From positions 1,426,001 to 1,490,000 of the forward strand of contig JADWQD010000006.1 of the NCBI GenBank assembly GCA_016110215.1: 64,000 nt of DNA. Reading direction: 5' to 3'. The DNA comes from Capronia americana. Taxonomy: Eukaryota; Ascomycota; Eurotiomycetes; Chaetothyriales; Herpotrichiellaceae. Made by a program: the position numbers and the translations under genes. Below the pieces are notes generated by a model. It saw only the letters and a list, made by a program, of their open reading frames with translations. It made no database searches and had not been told where the DNA came from. The stretch's first letter is position 1, and every line of letters starts with the position of its first letter. Below, piece by piece: positions 37,287 through 47,409 of the stretch.

Positions 37287-40200
37287 ATGGCTCAAAATCC
37301 TTTGTCGCCTCAGGAGAGATTTCCTCAAGGTGCTAATGGACCGCGTTTTGCAAACCCTATCTCTCAGCTACGCGAGGCAGCACTACACTCCGACGACGTA
37401 TCCATGCGAGAAACACCAGACATGTCAAGTGACATCAACAGTCGACTGAGGATAGAGTCTCCGTCGGACGACACATCAGAGGATAGTCTCATGTCGGACT
37501 CGGACTCGGATCCCGATGAAACCTTCACTAAGCCTCCGCGTGGATTGCCGATTTCCAGGCTTCCCACCGGCCTGTGCTATGATGACCGTATGCGGTATCA
37601 CGCTGAAGTAGCGGCCACCAGTGCTGAGAATGTACATCCGGAAGACCCTCGGCGAATCTACTACATCTTCAAGGAACTCTGTGAGGCCGGCCTGGTTGAT
37701 GATAAGGATTATCCGCCTATGGTGGAGCAACCTTTGAAGCGGATCGATGCTCGTGAGGCGACTAAGGAGGAGATTCTTCTAATCCACAATGAACGAGAGC
37801 ATTACGACTTCGTCAAGTCAACAGCAGGTAAGTGCACCTCACGGCAATGAATGTGCCGCCAATACCGGATGTACTAATCATTTGCGGCGGCTGTGATAGG
37901 TATGTCCAACGCGGAACTTATCGACCTCTCGGAAAGCCCGGAGCAAGATTCAATCTATTTTAATCAGCTCTCGTTCTTCTCGGGGAAGTTATCTGCAGGC
38001 GCAGCTATCGAAACTTGCAAGGCTGTCCTGGACCGGAAGGTCAAGAACGCAATCGCTGTGATAAGACCGCCCGGCCATCATGCCGAACCTTTGAAACCCA
38101 TGGGCTTCTGCCTCTTCAACAACGTGTGCATAGCTTCGAAAGCCTGCCAAGGGGATGCGAGACTCGGCAAAGATTGTAGGAAGATCTTGATTGTGGACTG
38201 GTAGGTTGCTATAAAATGAGGGCTAGATACGCATGGCTAACTGTGTATTCCTAGGGACGTACACCATGGTCGGTCGGGGTGCGCGCCGTAATAGAGGACT
38301 TTAGACTGACATAACGCAGGAAATGGCTGCCAACGAGCCTTCTACAACGACCCAAACATCCTCTACATCTCCCTCCACGTCCATATGAATGGAAATTTCT
38401 ATCCATCCGGCCCCGAAGGCGACATGTACCACTGTGGGGAGGGTTCGGGCTTGGGCAAGTAAGTCACGCAGTAGATTAGATTCTTTTTCATCACAGATAC
38501 TGATCGTTCGTCCCAGGAATGTCAACATACCTTGGCCCTCAAAAGGCATGGGAGATGGCGACTACATCTACGCCTTCCAGTCCGTCGTCATGCCCATTGC
38601 AGTGGAGTTCGACCCAGACTTTGTAATCATTGCAGCTGGCTTCGATGCCGCCGCCGGAGACGAACTGGGTGGTTGTTTCGTCACGCCTCCCTGCTATGCA
38701 CACATGACACACATGCTTATGTCCCTCGCGGGAGGAAAACTCGCAGTCTGCCTTGAAGGAGGATACAACTTCAGCGCCATTTCGAAGTCCGCGCTCGCAG
38801 TCACGAGGACTTTGATGGGTGAACCACCTGATCGCCTGCAAGCCACGGCCGCGACATCGAGCGCAATCGACACAATAGCCAAAGTTCGAAACGTCCAGTC
38901 CAAGTACTGGCGGAGCATCTACCCCAAAGAACCCGTCGGAGGCATCTTCGGAGGAGAGAGGTTGCACGGTAAGAAATAAACAAAGGCTCAAGCCTAAAGA
39001 AAAGGGCCCGGCCAAAAGACTAGGACTGATAAGCGGTGAAGATATCATTCGACGGTACCAGGCGATGCACCTCTATGACAAGTACAAGTTGACGCAGTTG
39101 CACATTTTCCGGGACTCGATATCGAAGTCGTTTGATCAGCAGGTTCTAGCTACGTAAGATCTTGTGGCCACCTACTGCATACCGTTTCCATTTCTTCACT
39201 TCGATGAGTTGGAATGGGAGCTGGAGGTGTGTACCTACCGTATCTTGCTAACCGGATATCAGGCCAAACTATGAAGGCAAGAAAGCACTGGTGGTCATCT
39301 TCCACGACTCGTAAGTTTGCAGACAGGACAGTCGGTACGATTCCCTAAGACGCGCTGACGAGGCTATTCGCAGGCCTGATCTTCTTACTTCGAACACTGG
39401 GATTTCTACGCAACAGAAACCACACGATACGTGGCTGGTAAGTTCCTGTTTACGTTGCTCATTCCCTCTCGCCCGAGTCACCGCGCTACCAACATCAGTC
39501 CCCGGTGCCCTCACTCATTTCTTTGCTCCCACTTGACTGGTTCTCCCTCCCCTTCCCTCTATCTTCACTTGATGCCATCCTGCCTCCCTACCTGCCTATC
39601 AAGCTCACACACCTACCCAAGGTTGACGGCGCACAGTCGTACATCCACTGGGCCACATCGCAAAACCACGGCGTCATCGACGTCAACATCCCGGAATTCA
39701 TCACCGTCACCACGCCGGCGCCCGTCCCTGCCGCCGCCACGGCATCCTCTTCCTTCGACCAACCAGAGATAAAACCTGAGCATGCCGCTGTACCACTGGA
39801 CCCCTCTGACGCCACAGCCACCACCCAGCATGAATACAGCACGTCTATCGACTACGCGTCCGTGACCACCGACCTCGCGCGGCGCGAGGGCGAAAAGCTC
39901 GCGCTCTACCTCTGGGAGAACTACATCGAGCCGTACGCGTTCCCGCACGGCGTGTTCTTCATTGGCGCGGGCCACGCGTTCCACGCCATCGCCAAGCTCG
40001 TCTCCGAGAACGGAAACGTGTATGGCTCGCTGCTGGGCATTGTCGGGTTCATCTCCACGCAGCCGATCCGGCCAGTCAGTTCCGGGACGAATCACTGGGT
40101 GAGCAGCTGGTATCGGGAAAACAGTCTCGTGTTTGTGAGCGAGAAGCACAGTTTGTGGAAGAAGGAGAAGGAAGGAGGCAAGGTCTCGAAACGGTACGGA

Positions 40201-40608
40201 CGGCTGGTCAAGAGTCCTGGCGAGGTGTTGAATGGGATGATGCTCTTGCATCGCGAGGAGGTCGTCAAGTGGATGGCCGACCGCATCAATCAGAGGAAGG
40301 AGGCCGTGGGGAGCACCGAAGAGGAGGATGAGGATGAGAATGAGGATGCGGACGAGCCAAAGGGTGAAGTAGATCTGGATTTCGATGTCGATGGTGATGG
40401 TGATGTCGGGAGGAATGGGCAGGCGAGTGACGCGGACACGATTGATGATCCGGCGGCGAGGGCCGAGGGTGGTAGCCTGGATGGCAACGGAAGCCGGAAT
40501 GGTCCCGGTACTGGTACGCTCAACTCTTCCTTCACCGCGCCGGGAGCGTCGCCGCCTGTTGGGTCTCGGCTGTCGAGAGGCGATGTGGTCATGACGACGG
40601 AGCAGTGA
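37287..40608 (+). CDS. hdaA: Class II histone deacetylase Hda1/HdaA with C-terminal Arb2 domain
   Basis: Zinc-dependent lysine deacetylase acting in repressive chromatin complexes. Nine exons: 37287-37827, 37900-38200, 38255-38268, 38320-38458, 38517-38968, 39042-39153, 39263-39310, 39374-39437 and 39499-40608; 926 aa and frame consistent throughout. Acidic Ser-rich N-terminus, then the deacetylase domain from about residue 95 with RPPGHHAEP, IVDWDVHHGNGCQ, GEGSGLGKNVNIPW and IIAAGFDAAAGDELGG. CLEGGYN and SALAVTRTLMGEPPDRL follow. The Arb2 domain follows with LWENYIEPYAFPHGVFFIGAGHA and GFISTQPIRPV. The tail is acidic and Gly/Ser-rich. The third exon is a 14-nt microexon that encodes the zinc-binding DVHH. 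A Pro/Ala-rich insert (around ITVTTPAPVPAAATASS) sits inside the Arb2 part. Confidence 0.94.
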
Positions 40609-41060
40609 GTGAGAGATTCCACGACGCTTTGGCCAAATCTAGCTGCGGCGTATCTGCGTATCTGTTGTTAGGAAAGCGCCCCGTGGATAGATCAAGAACG
40701 CGAGAGTGTGCGATATGCGATCAACGAACGGGCTGAAATCATTGCAGCAATGGAATTGGAGCTATGACGGCAATTTCAGGACCTCGTGCCCACGCAGAAT
40801 TGCAGCCGGCTTTGTACATATTCCGTGCCTTCATCTCCATCTCGGCGTTTGGTTGTCCAGATCTTTCTTTGCCCACCCATGCTCACGCTTTGCTTTCTCA
40901 ATATTTGTTCACTAACTGCGTCGATCTACCAAGGAGTATTATCTCTGCTGGCGGTTCATCATCGCCTCTTGCCGGCCTGTATGGAGTAGGCAAAAGATGC
41001 TCCTCTTGAAAATCTTGGAGCCGGGAAATAATCCATGGACGCGGCCGTCTCATGAGACCG
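40609..41060. other. Convergent intergenic region, Hda1 / coiled-coil gene 1
   Basis: 452 bp between convergent stops. No gene or repeat seen. Confidence 0.55.
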
Positions 41061-42140
41061 TCATGCCCCTTTGGTGCTCTCGTCAGGGCTTTCATCCATT
41101 CGGCGAGGAATTTCTTGGGTCTTGAATGGAGGAATGCCGGACTGGTAGGCAGTCCCCTTGATGCTCTCGACAGGAGAACCCTCAGTTTTGCGAAGATTTC
41201 CCAGCAACTCATCTGAAGCAATACCGGCGGCCTTCTTGCAGGCAAGCCCTTTGTCAGCGGATCCGTGGGGCTGATGATACCCTGCGTCACTAACGGAGAG
41301 AGCTTTGGGGGCGTTTTTGAGACGCTTGAGGGCAGGTTTTGCAGTGATTCTGCGTGGTTCTTTCTTCCTTGCAGCCAATATGTTCTTCGCCAAAAGCCCC
41401 AGTTCGCCGTCCGTGAGGTCCGTCAACTTGTCGAAAATCTCCGCCTTGACGTATCTCCTCATAGAGATCGTTGCGGTGCGCTGCTCGATCCGCTCTAGCT
41501 TCTCCATGAAATCGTAGTTGGCATGGGTATGAAGGACCAGTGTCGTGAACTCGCGGGACTTTAGATCAAGAAGCTCGGACTGTCGGGCAACTTTGGCCTG
41601 TGTATCTTCGAGGGCTTTCTGCTCCGTCTGGAGACGATTTGCTTCACCCTCGTTCATCCGGTTGGACTGTTCCAGCTTTGCAATTTTTTGTCGGAGGTCT
41701 CGAGCCACGTTGGCCTCGGCCGACACTTCCTTCTTCTTCTGAGTGTATGTGTCTTTCAATCTCGCTAGATCTGCCTCTAACGCTTTGAGATCGATTTCAC
41801 CTTGCTCGGACTTCACCTTGTTGCTCTCGACAGCTGCTCGCAGTTGTTCAAGCTCGCAGGTGCTCTCGCGAGTCTGTTGTCGCACATGCTCTAGAGCTTT
41901 GCTGACAGCGTCTTTCTTTTGCATATGTTGCTCGAGACGGGGTGGAAGAGATGATGTCTGCTGGCTTGAAGGGGCGGTCGACGGAGATGCCTCCATGGCA
42001 TTGATTGCAGCCTCGGCTGGGGTCGAAGCACTAAGGCCTGTAGAAGACGTAGCGGAGGCGCTCGGGGTCAGCATGAGACTTTCCTGATGATGTTTCGTTC
42101 CCTGGGAGTCCTCAATTTTCGCAGGAGAAGAAAACGCCAT
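41061..42140 (-). CDS. Coiled-coil protein of unknown function (tandem paralog 1)
   Basis: Not recognised as a named family. Single exon, 359 aa if started at the ATG at 42140 (MAFSSPAKIEDSQG). The frame is open further to an ATG at 42317, but the shorter start has a better context and matches its neighbour, which begins MASSPII. Layout: Ser/Thr/Ala-rich first 75 residues, a long coiled coil (about residues 80-240, heptads such as LEADLARLKDTYTQKKKEV and ARDLRQKIAKLEQSN), then a short globular motif EIFDKLTDLTDGELGLLAKN and a basic tail. The globular motif recurs in the adjacent gene, so the two are diverged tandem duplicates. Confidence 0.75.
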   Translation of the reverse strand: MAFSSPAKIEDSQGTKHHQESLMLTPSASATSSTGLSASTPAEAAINAMEASPSTAPSSQQTSSLPPRLEQHMQKKDAVSKALEHVRQQTRESTCELEQLRAAVESNKVKSEQGEIDLKALEADLARLKDTYTQKKKEVSAEANVARDLRQKIAKLEQSNRMNEGEANRLQTEQKALEDTQAKVARQSELLDLKSREFTTLVLHTHANYDFMEKLERIEQRTATISMRRYVKAEIFDKLTDLTDGELGLLAKNILAARKKEPRRITAKPALKRLKNAPKALSVSDAGYHQPHGSADKGLACKKAAGIASDELLGNLRKTEGSPVESIKGTAYQSGIPPFKTQEIPRRMDESPDESTKGA

Positions 42141-42607
42141 GATGAGAGTTGAAGGAAGAGGCGGTGATGCTGGAGTCGAAAGATGATGTAGTAAAGTAGG
42201 CGAGAGAGACTGAGGTATGAAGTCAAAGTGAGAAAGAAGAGGTAGGAGCGCGTAAGCAGGCATATTTGAGGTGGGAAGCTGGAATGAGCACTTGGTGACT
42301 GCGCAGGATGAGACCATAGGATTCTAAGAAGAAGAAATAGGAGGAAAGGGTAGGACTGTGAGAGACGAGTTGGGGTGTTCATGGGTTGAGGAGACATCTA
42401 GCCCTGCTGCTTCCTCTCCTCAACTTCTCTGCCAGCGTTCGTATGTTGGTGGTAATCTGCCTTCCTGATCCTCATTCCCAAGCACTGCTTCCTGGGTCGC
42501 TGGTCAAACTTCCAGAAGTGCTGCATCTCTCCAGTCACCGAGCTGAATATCGGTGGTATCTCATGCTCTTTGCTTCTGTCGACTTCGCGTGTGCTCGGGC
42601 CGAAAAC
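42141..42607. other. Intergenic region between the two coiled-coil paralogs
   Basis: 467 bp between same-strand genes. It holds the promoter of paralog 1. A minus-strand frame continues through it to 42317 as a possible N-terminal extension of paralog 1. No other feature seen. Confidence 0.5.
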
Positions 42608-43456
42608 CTAATAGTTGAAAAGTGGGCACTCGGGGTCGATCCTACGATGGCCAATCTCATGACATCTCCAGCATCTCCCCTCAGTCAGGAATTGCTGACG
42701 CATCTCATCGGAAAGACGAGGTAGGTTGCGGTACTTCTCAGGTAGACGAGAGCTCTTTTGCTTCTTGCTGGCAGGCGGAGAGCTGGCCGAGGTCTCTGTG
42801 GCTGCCGTCTGATCGGCTTTGCGCTTCTGTCTGGGGGGATCACTGGCGGCGGGCTCCGCCTCAGCGACAACAGCAGCCTCGATGGCTGGGCTTGTGCGCA
42901 CGCTGGACACGTCGTCAGCGCTGTCGTCGGTAGAACTGGCAGCGGCATTGGCGTTGGCGATGGCGTCGATCGTAGCGCTGGAGAGCTTGGCCGCCCTTGC
43001 CGAGGTGATCCGTTGCAGCAAGTTCTGGAACTCGTCGTCGCTGATACGGGTCATTGTATCGAACACTGCCTCGGACTGGGCGACCGCCAGGTCCACCGCG
43101 TTGTCTTGTCGCTTGGCTCGACGGCTTTCCCACTCCTCTAGTCTAGCCTCGAGCTGCGCGATTTGCGACCTGGTTCTGACGATCGACGCTTCGCATTCAT
43201 CGATCCGGGTGGCTCTGTGCTCTATCTCCGCGTTGTACTGCGCTAGGAGGCGTTGTATGTCCTTGAGGAACTGTTCGGCGCCGGTGGCCTTCTCTTTTGT
43301 CTCGATCTGGAGTGCTTGAAGCTCTCCAGCTTCTTGAAGGGTTCGAGACAATTGATCTTGAGCCTCCTTGAGCTTGCTCTTGGTGCGCTCGAGGGTGAAC
43401 CCAGTTACGAGTCTGTTATTGCCGAAGCCTGAATTGATGATTGGGGAGCTTGCCAT
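42608..43456 (-). CDS. Coiled-coil protein with C-terminal zinc-knuckle-like motif (tandem paralog 2)
   Basis: Unknown function. Single exon, 282 aa from the ATG at 43456 (MASSPIINSGFGNN; good start context). Coiled coil over about residues 20-120 (LKEAQDQLSRTLQEAGELQ and IVRTRSQIAQLEARLEEWE). The motif AVFDTMTRISDDEFQNLLQR corresponds to EIFDKLTDLTDGELGLLAKN of paralog 1. An Ala/Ser/Pro-rich stretch with a basic nuclear-localisation-like QKRKADQ and KKQKSSR follows. The C-terminus is GRCWRCHEIGHRRIDPECPL, C-x2-C-x4-H-x6-C, a lengthened CCHC knuckle. The knuckle suggests nucleic-acid contact (inference). It is absent from paralog 1. Confidence 0.75.
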   Translation of the reverse strand: MASSPIINSGFGNNRLVTGFTLERTKSKLKEAQDQLSRTLQEAGELQALQIETKEKATGAEQFLKDIQRLLAQYNAEIEHRATRIDECEASIVRTRSQIAQLEARLEEWESRRAKRQDNAVDLAVAQSEAVFDTMTRISDDEFQNLLQRITSARAAKLSSATIDAIANANAAASSTDDSADDVSSVRTSPAIEAAVVAEAEPAASDPPRQKRKADQTAATETSASSPPASKKQKSSRLPEKYRNLPRLSDEMRQQFLTEGRCWRCHEIGHRRIDPECPLFNY

Positions 43457-44296
43457 TTTGAGGAGGGCGTGAAAGAAAAATTGTTGGCGATTGGGCTTCT
43501 GGAAATGGCGTTGGTTGAGGAGGAGAGTGGTGCGTGACAAGATGAAGTCTGATTTTTGTCGACGCAATTGAGGACCGATTTTATTGTGCGCCAGTGAAGT
43601 GGTCTTCGAGGGCAGTGAAGTGAGGAATCACGTGCTGACCGGCGGTGAGCTGAACGAGTGAAGGATCTCTGGAGAAGTGAAGAGAGCGAGATGGAACCAA
43701 GCGAGAGCCGGAAAGGCGATGCAGATGCTGTCTGAGTATTTGTGGCTTCGTCAATCAAGGCGATGCCCGACCTCCTAGTATCGCAGTCGGTTAACAGCAG
43801 GATTTGGCAGTGCACTATGTGCCTCTGATCCGTCAAGGTGTCATCCATATCACCACTTCGTTGCGGTCACCGGGCGAACTCATTGGCCTCCCCGTAATCC
43901 CCTTGTAGCTCTTGATCCCGTACCGAAGCAAAAGGACTGCTTTGGAAGGTTACATTTCCGTGGTTTTAGATTTAGAGAGCGACTCCTCTGCCGGTGCCTT
44001 GCTGCGGTCGTTCTAAACTTGAAGCTTGTTCCTGCCCTTCGTCACAGGTAGTGTAGGACTCGGTCTTGGTCAAGCTCAGATACGAAAAGCAAAAGAGCTG
44101 ATGACACTTGAACTCGTTATAATCAAGTAGAAACATGCGGATGCGCATGATTCCATTTCCTAGGTGACCCGTTAGCTCACAAGTCTTTGCATGCATCGTT
44201 CATACCAGACCCACATAAAAAAAGTGAAGTTGGAAAAAATTAGTGTTAATAAGTGGTGTTCGTCAAATCTCTCACAACAATCACTCAAGATGCACA

Positions 44297-44431
44297 ACAT
44301 CTGGCCGCCGGCTCAACCTGTTGACTCACACTGCTCGTTAGGGACAGGTAAGGGCCACAACCAAGAGAAGTACATCTAGTTGCTGGCTCTAACCTGTTAG
44401 CCGACAAATCTCGTGGGAACAGTATAAAGCC
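44297..44431 (+). repeat. Diverged direct tandem duplication
   Basis: Two copies of about 60 bp, 44297-44355 and 44372-44431, start ACATCTGGCCGCCGGCTC and ACATCTAGTTGCTGGCTC and share AACCTGTT and further blocks. By eye roughly two thirds of positions match. Many differences are C/T or G/A transitions. Confidence 0.55.
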
Positions 44432-44448
44432 GGGGTTCTGAACCCCGG
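44430..44448 (+). other. Perfect 8-bp hairpin in a gene-poor region
   Basis: CCGGGGTT, loop CTG, AACCCCGG, followed directly by six A residues. Eight GC-rich base pairs with a 3-nt loop. A smaller stem GCTC-AGAA-GAGC follows at about 44457-44468. Role unknown. Confidence 0.6.
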
Positions 44449-46607
44449 AAAAAACCGCTCAGAAGAGCAAGGTTTCACTTACCTTCAACCCATACCCGAG
44501 TTTCATTCCAAAAAGGATAAAGATGATGGCTTAAGGGCAAAGTTTTTGCATTTTTGTTCAATCGGGAGCTGCAAAAAAGTCGGCTGGTTTTGCATGCTGC
44601 TGGATTCGAACACCGTTAGCAGCAAGGCTGAGAGTGAAGTCGACTTTCAGCAGTAGTGACTCAACAACATTGAAAAGACCATTAAACATCCAACAACGCC
44701 ACTGAACAGTACCTATTCTTCCCTCGGACTCGTCACGTTAACTGGAGTAATGCTACAATTCCATTTTAGCTCTTCAACTTGAAATTTACCATGGAAAGCG
44801 AACAGTCAGGAGGCGAGCAGTGGCCAGGATGTCAGCTTGTCGCGAAAGCTCTGTACGGTTGCACGGGACGGTAATGCGTTATTCTAGCCTGACAATGCTC
44901 GCTGCTACCGTTACTCAACGATTGGCAAGGACAGGGCGGGAGTCAAAGGAAAAATGGAAAGTGAGCAGAGGAAGGTCGTTGAATGAACATTTGACTCGGC
45001 ACGGCACTTCGGAAAAGCAAATGCTCCGGATTGATCGGTCCACGTCAACGATCCGCCGTGCCACTCCACCAAGAGCTTGTCATCAATACATCAACAAAAC
45101 ATGCCATCAATCGCTCAAGCCTGCATCATCCTCGGGACATTGTTCGCGACAAGCATTCCCTCAACCAAAATGTTCAGAGTATGGATCCTTGCTGATCACC
45201 CTATTCTCTGGGAACGGCTGGTGTAGCGCTCGTTCGAAATCGCGCCGCGCCACTGTCAATTCTTTCACTCGATTGCCTCGTCGGACTTCCTATGATGAAG
45301 CTCCAAATCAGCGACAGAACGTGACTCTGACCATGAATGCGAAACATGCGAAGGAGGATCCTCATCAGCACAAGAAGAATCAAAGTCATCGAGTCCAGAA
45401 GCATCTGGAACTCAGCCAAGCAAACAAATCATCATAAGAGGATATAAAAATACAGAAGAGCAATTCAACTTACATCTCTTTGCTGTTCAGCTAACAACAG
45501 AAGAATCGAGCTTAAGCCACCGATATTACATCCAGCTCGCTAGCCTGTGTGTAAAATTTGGTCAGCACTGCCGCAGACAACCACGGTGAAAGAGACAGGG
45601 AAGAATAGGTGAGCTTCGTCAGAGAAGTACAAGCGTAACTTTCATGTATGCAGGGGACCGAGAGGATCACCGCACATCGAATGAGGGATTTTTGTCCATC
45701 ATGAAGCCTCGTGTTAGGGATGGATTGAGTGGCGGGACAAGCAACTTACTAGGACAGATTGTGCGCCTGAAACCTCCTCTGAGGCATCGCGGCGAGAGGC
45801 TGCCTCGGGCTGTTGCAGTATAGCTGTTGGCAGTGCCTCCTTTATCGCTTGCTTGGATGAAGCCGATTTCTATGATGTTTCAACTCTTGACATGAAAGCT
45901 CCGACTAGTGATGAGGCCCTCGGTAAAAGTTGAGCAGCGTCGTCGTTGTCGTTGTTGAGGAGGCGCCAACAAGATGTATAGGTGAGGCTCGAAGCGACCA
46001 ACAGCATCGTGCACAATTTGGAGCCCTCAAGAGATCGAGCTCCAGTCCTGGCTAACGATGTCAGTTTTGGCTCAGAGTAGAGGCGGTTTTGGGATAGATA
46101 CACAACTTGCTTTCGAAGCAAGTGGCTGAAGGGCTCTTGGTCATACCATTTGAGAATATCGCTAGTGGTGAGGAGGAATGTGTGCAGCTTTCTGCAGACT
46201 TTGGGAAGTCAGGATGCTCAAAGGTGGTGTCTGGTATTGAGATTGCAATCATGATGAAGCAGAGAGAGAGAAGAACAAGCCAGGAAGAGACTGAATTGCA
46301 AAACTAAACTATCGTGGGCGCAACGACATCACCACAACATCAGCCGCAACCTGCGCATGCGGCTGGAGAGCGCCTTGAATCAGGCACAAGCCGCCATCCT
46401 CAAGACTTCGACAGGCTCCGACGGCTTTTGAACCTCTTACTTTGTCCTCATCCAGCAGTATCACGGCTTTAACTCTGTTCACAACACGACCAAGATCATT
46501 GAGGACGTCTGCTTTCATTGTCAACCTACCACGATACTACCACTTGCACAAGCGTAAGGCCTTGTGTGCAACCCGTTCGACGCATCGCTGACTACAAGAC
46601 AGTCACC

Positions 46608-46865
46608 ATGGACAACCGCAAGCTGGAGAAAGGCACCGTCAACACCGAGCCACCAATGTGGCAGTTCCGGGCAGTCGCCGTCTATGATTTCTACCAAGGC
46701 CGCCAAAGACAAAGAGATGGATGGCCATGGCACAGCTATGCCGTGGGCGAGATCTTCTATGTCATCGCCCAAAATGGGGAGTGCTGGCTGGCCATCAACG
46801 AGGATGACCCCAAGATGAAGACGGCGTGTATCTGGGGCAAGCACTTTGCTCGTTTGGAACAATGA
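46608..46865 (+). CDS. Small free-standing SH3-like protein
   Basis: 85 aa, single exon. The ATG at 46608 has a strong context (GTCACCATGG). After about 20 polar residues the chain reads FRAVAVYDFYQGRQR, then DGWPWHSYAVGEIFYVI, ECWLAINEDD and IWGKHFARLEQ. This follows the SH3 order: ALYDF-like first strand, acidic/hydrophobic GE-x-x-V-I, a tryptophan pair, and a final strand ending in LE. The sequence match to SH3 is by pattern only; the usual ALYDY and PSNYV blocks are altered (AVYDF, GKHFARL). No other domain is present, so it would be a whole protein made of one adaptor module. Partner unknown. Confidence 0.6.
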   Translation: MDNRKLEKGTVNTEPPMWQFRAVAVYDFYQGRQRQRDGWPWHSYAVGEIFYVIAQNGECWLAINEDDPKMKTACIWGKHFARLEQ

Positions 46866-47409
46866 TCTGGCCTGTCTTTGCGTCGTTTTGGGACGAGGGG
46901 CGTCTCAGCAGACTGTCACATCGCCGACTGCGACCACGGCCTCGCCTACACCATCACCTACTCCATCGTTGCCCAGGGCGAGGCTGTTCAGTTCAGGAGA
47001 TGAATCTTCCACGTGATGAGGAGGTGGAACAACTTCGGATGCTCCAGCACGAGCAGGGATGTCATCAAATCTAAGATGCTGTGCACCTTGAGTCGAAGCC
47101 ACAAAGGAAACCAGGCAAGAGGCGCTTGAGTCATGGCGTCATTGTTGGACGCGGCCGTGGGCTGTAGCAAATGAAAGGTGGCGATCCTGCTCGGGTTCGC
47201 TTTTGTTGTCCACTCAATCAGCGCATAGTCGACGCCACGATCAGCTATTGGGATTTCTCCTCTATGGTCCACAGATCTAGCACCAAAGGCGGCAGTGTTG
47301 CACAATGGGAACACTCTTCTAAACCCATCACAGGTTCGAAGGTCTCGATTCTACCTCACTCTCCAGAGCAGCTCCTTAACTCATTCCTTGCGACATTCCC
47401 GGCAGCGAC
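46866..47409. other. Intergenic region, SH3-like gene / mucin-like gene
   Basis: 544 bp. Overlapping short frames on both strands lack domains. A GGTTCGAAGG at about 47333 resembles a tRNA B box but lacks the rest of a tRNA. Nothing supported. Confidence 0.5.

Larger units (their letters stand above)
43457..46607. other. Gene-poor region of 3.1 kb
   Basis: No gene can be supported on either strand. The longest open frame (44820-45437 plus) begins at a non-ATG codon and is low in domain-like features. A 69-codon minus frame at 46309-46518 starts with ATG but is unrecognised. A diverged tandem duplication and a strong hairpin are listed separately. Several minus-strand GTAAGT donor-like sites occur (44490, 45470, 45745), so a spliced non-coding transcript is possible. 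Confidence 0.45.

Noticed and set aside
43405..43848. Minus frame upstream of coiled-coil paralog 2
   Set aside because: Shifted frame over the promoter and first codons of a better supported gene.
44820..45437. 205-codon plus-strand open frame
   Set aside because: It begins at GTG, its first ATG is inside, it is Ser/Arg/Gln/Thr-rich without any domain, and lies in a region with no other coding signs. Length alone is not enough.
46309..46518. 69-codon ATG-started minus frame (MKADVLNDLGRVV...)
   Set aside because: Unrecognised and equally open alternatives exist on the plus strand; too short to support without transcripts.
47325..47350. tRNA-like B box GGTTCGAAGG
   Set aside because: Lacks the CC of the consensus, no stems for acceptor or anticodon arms.
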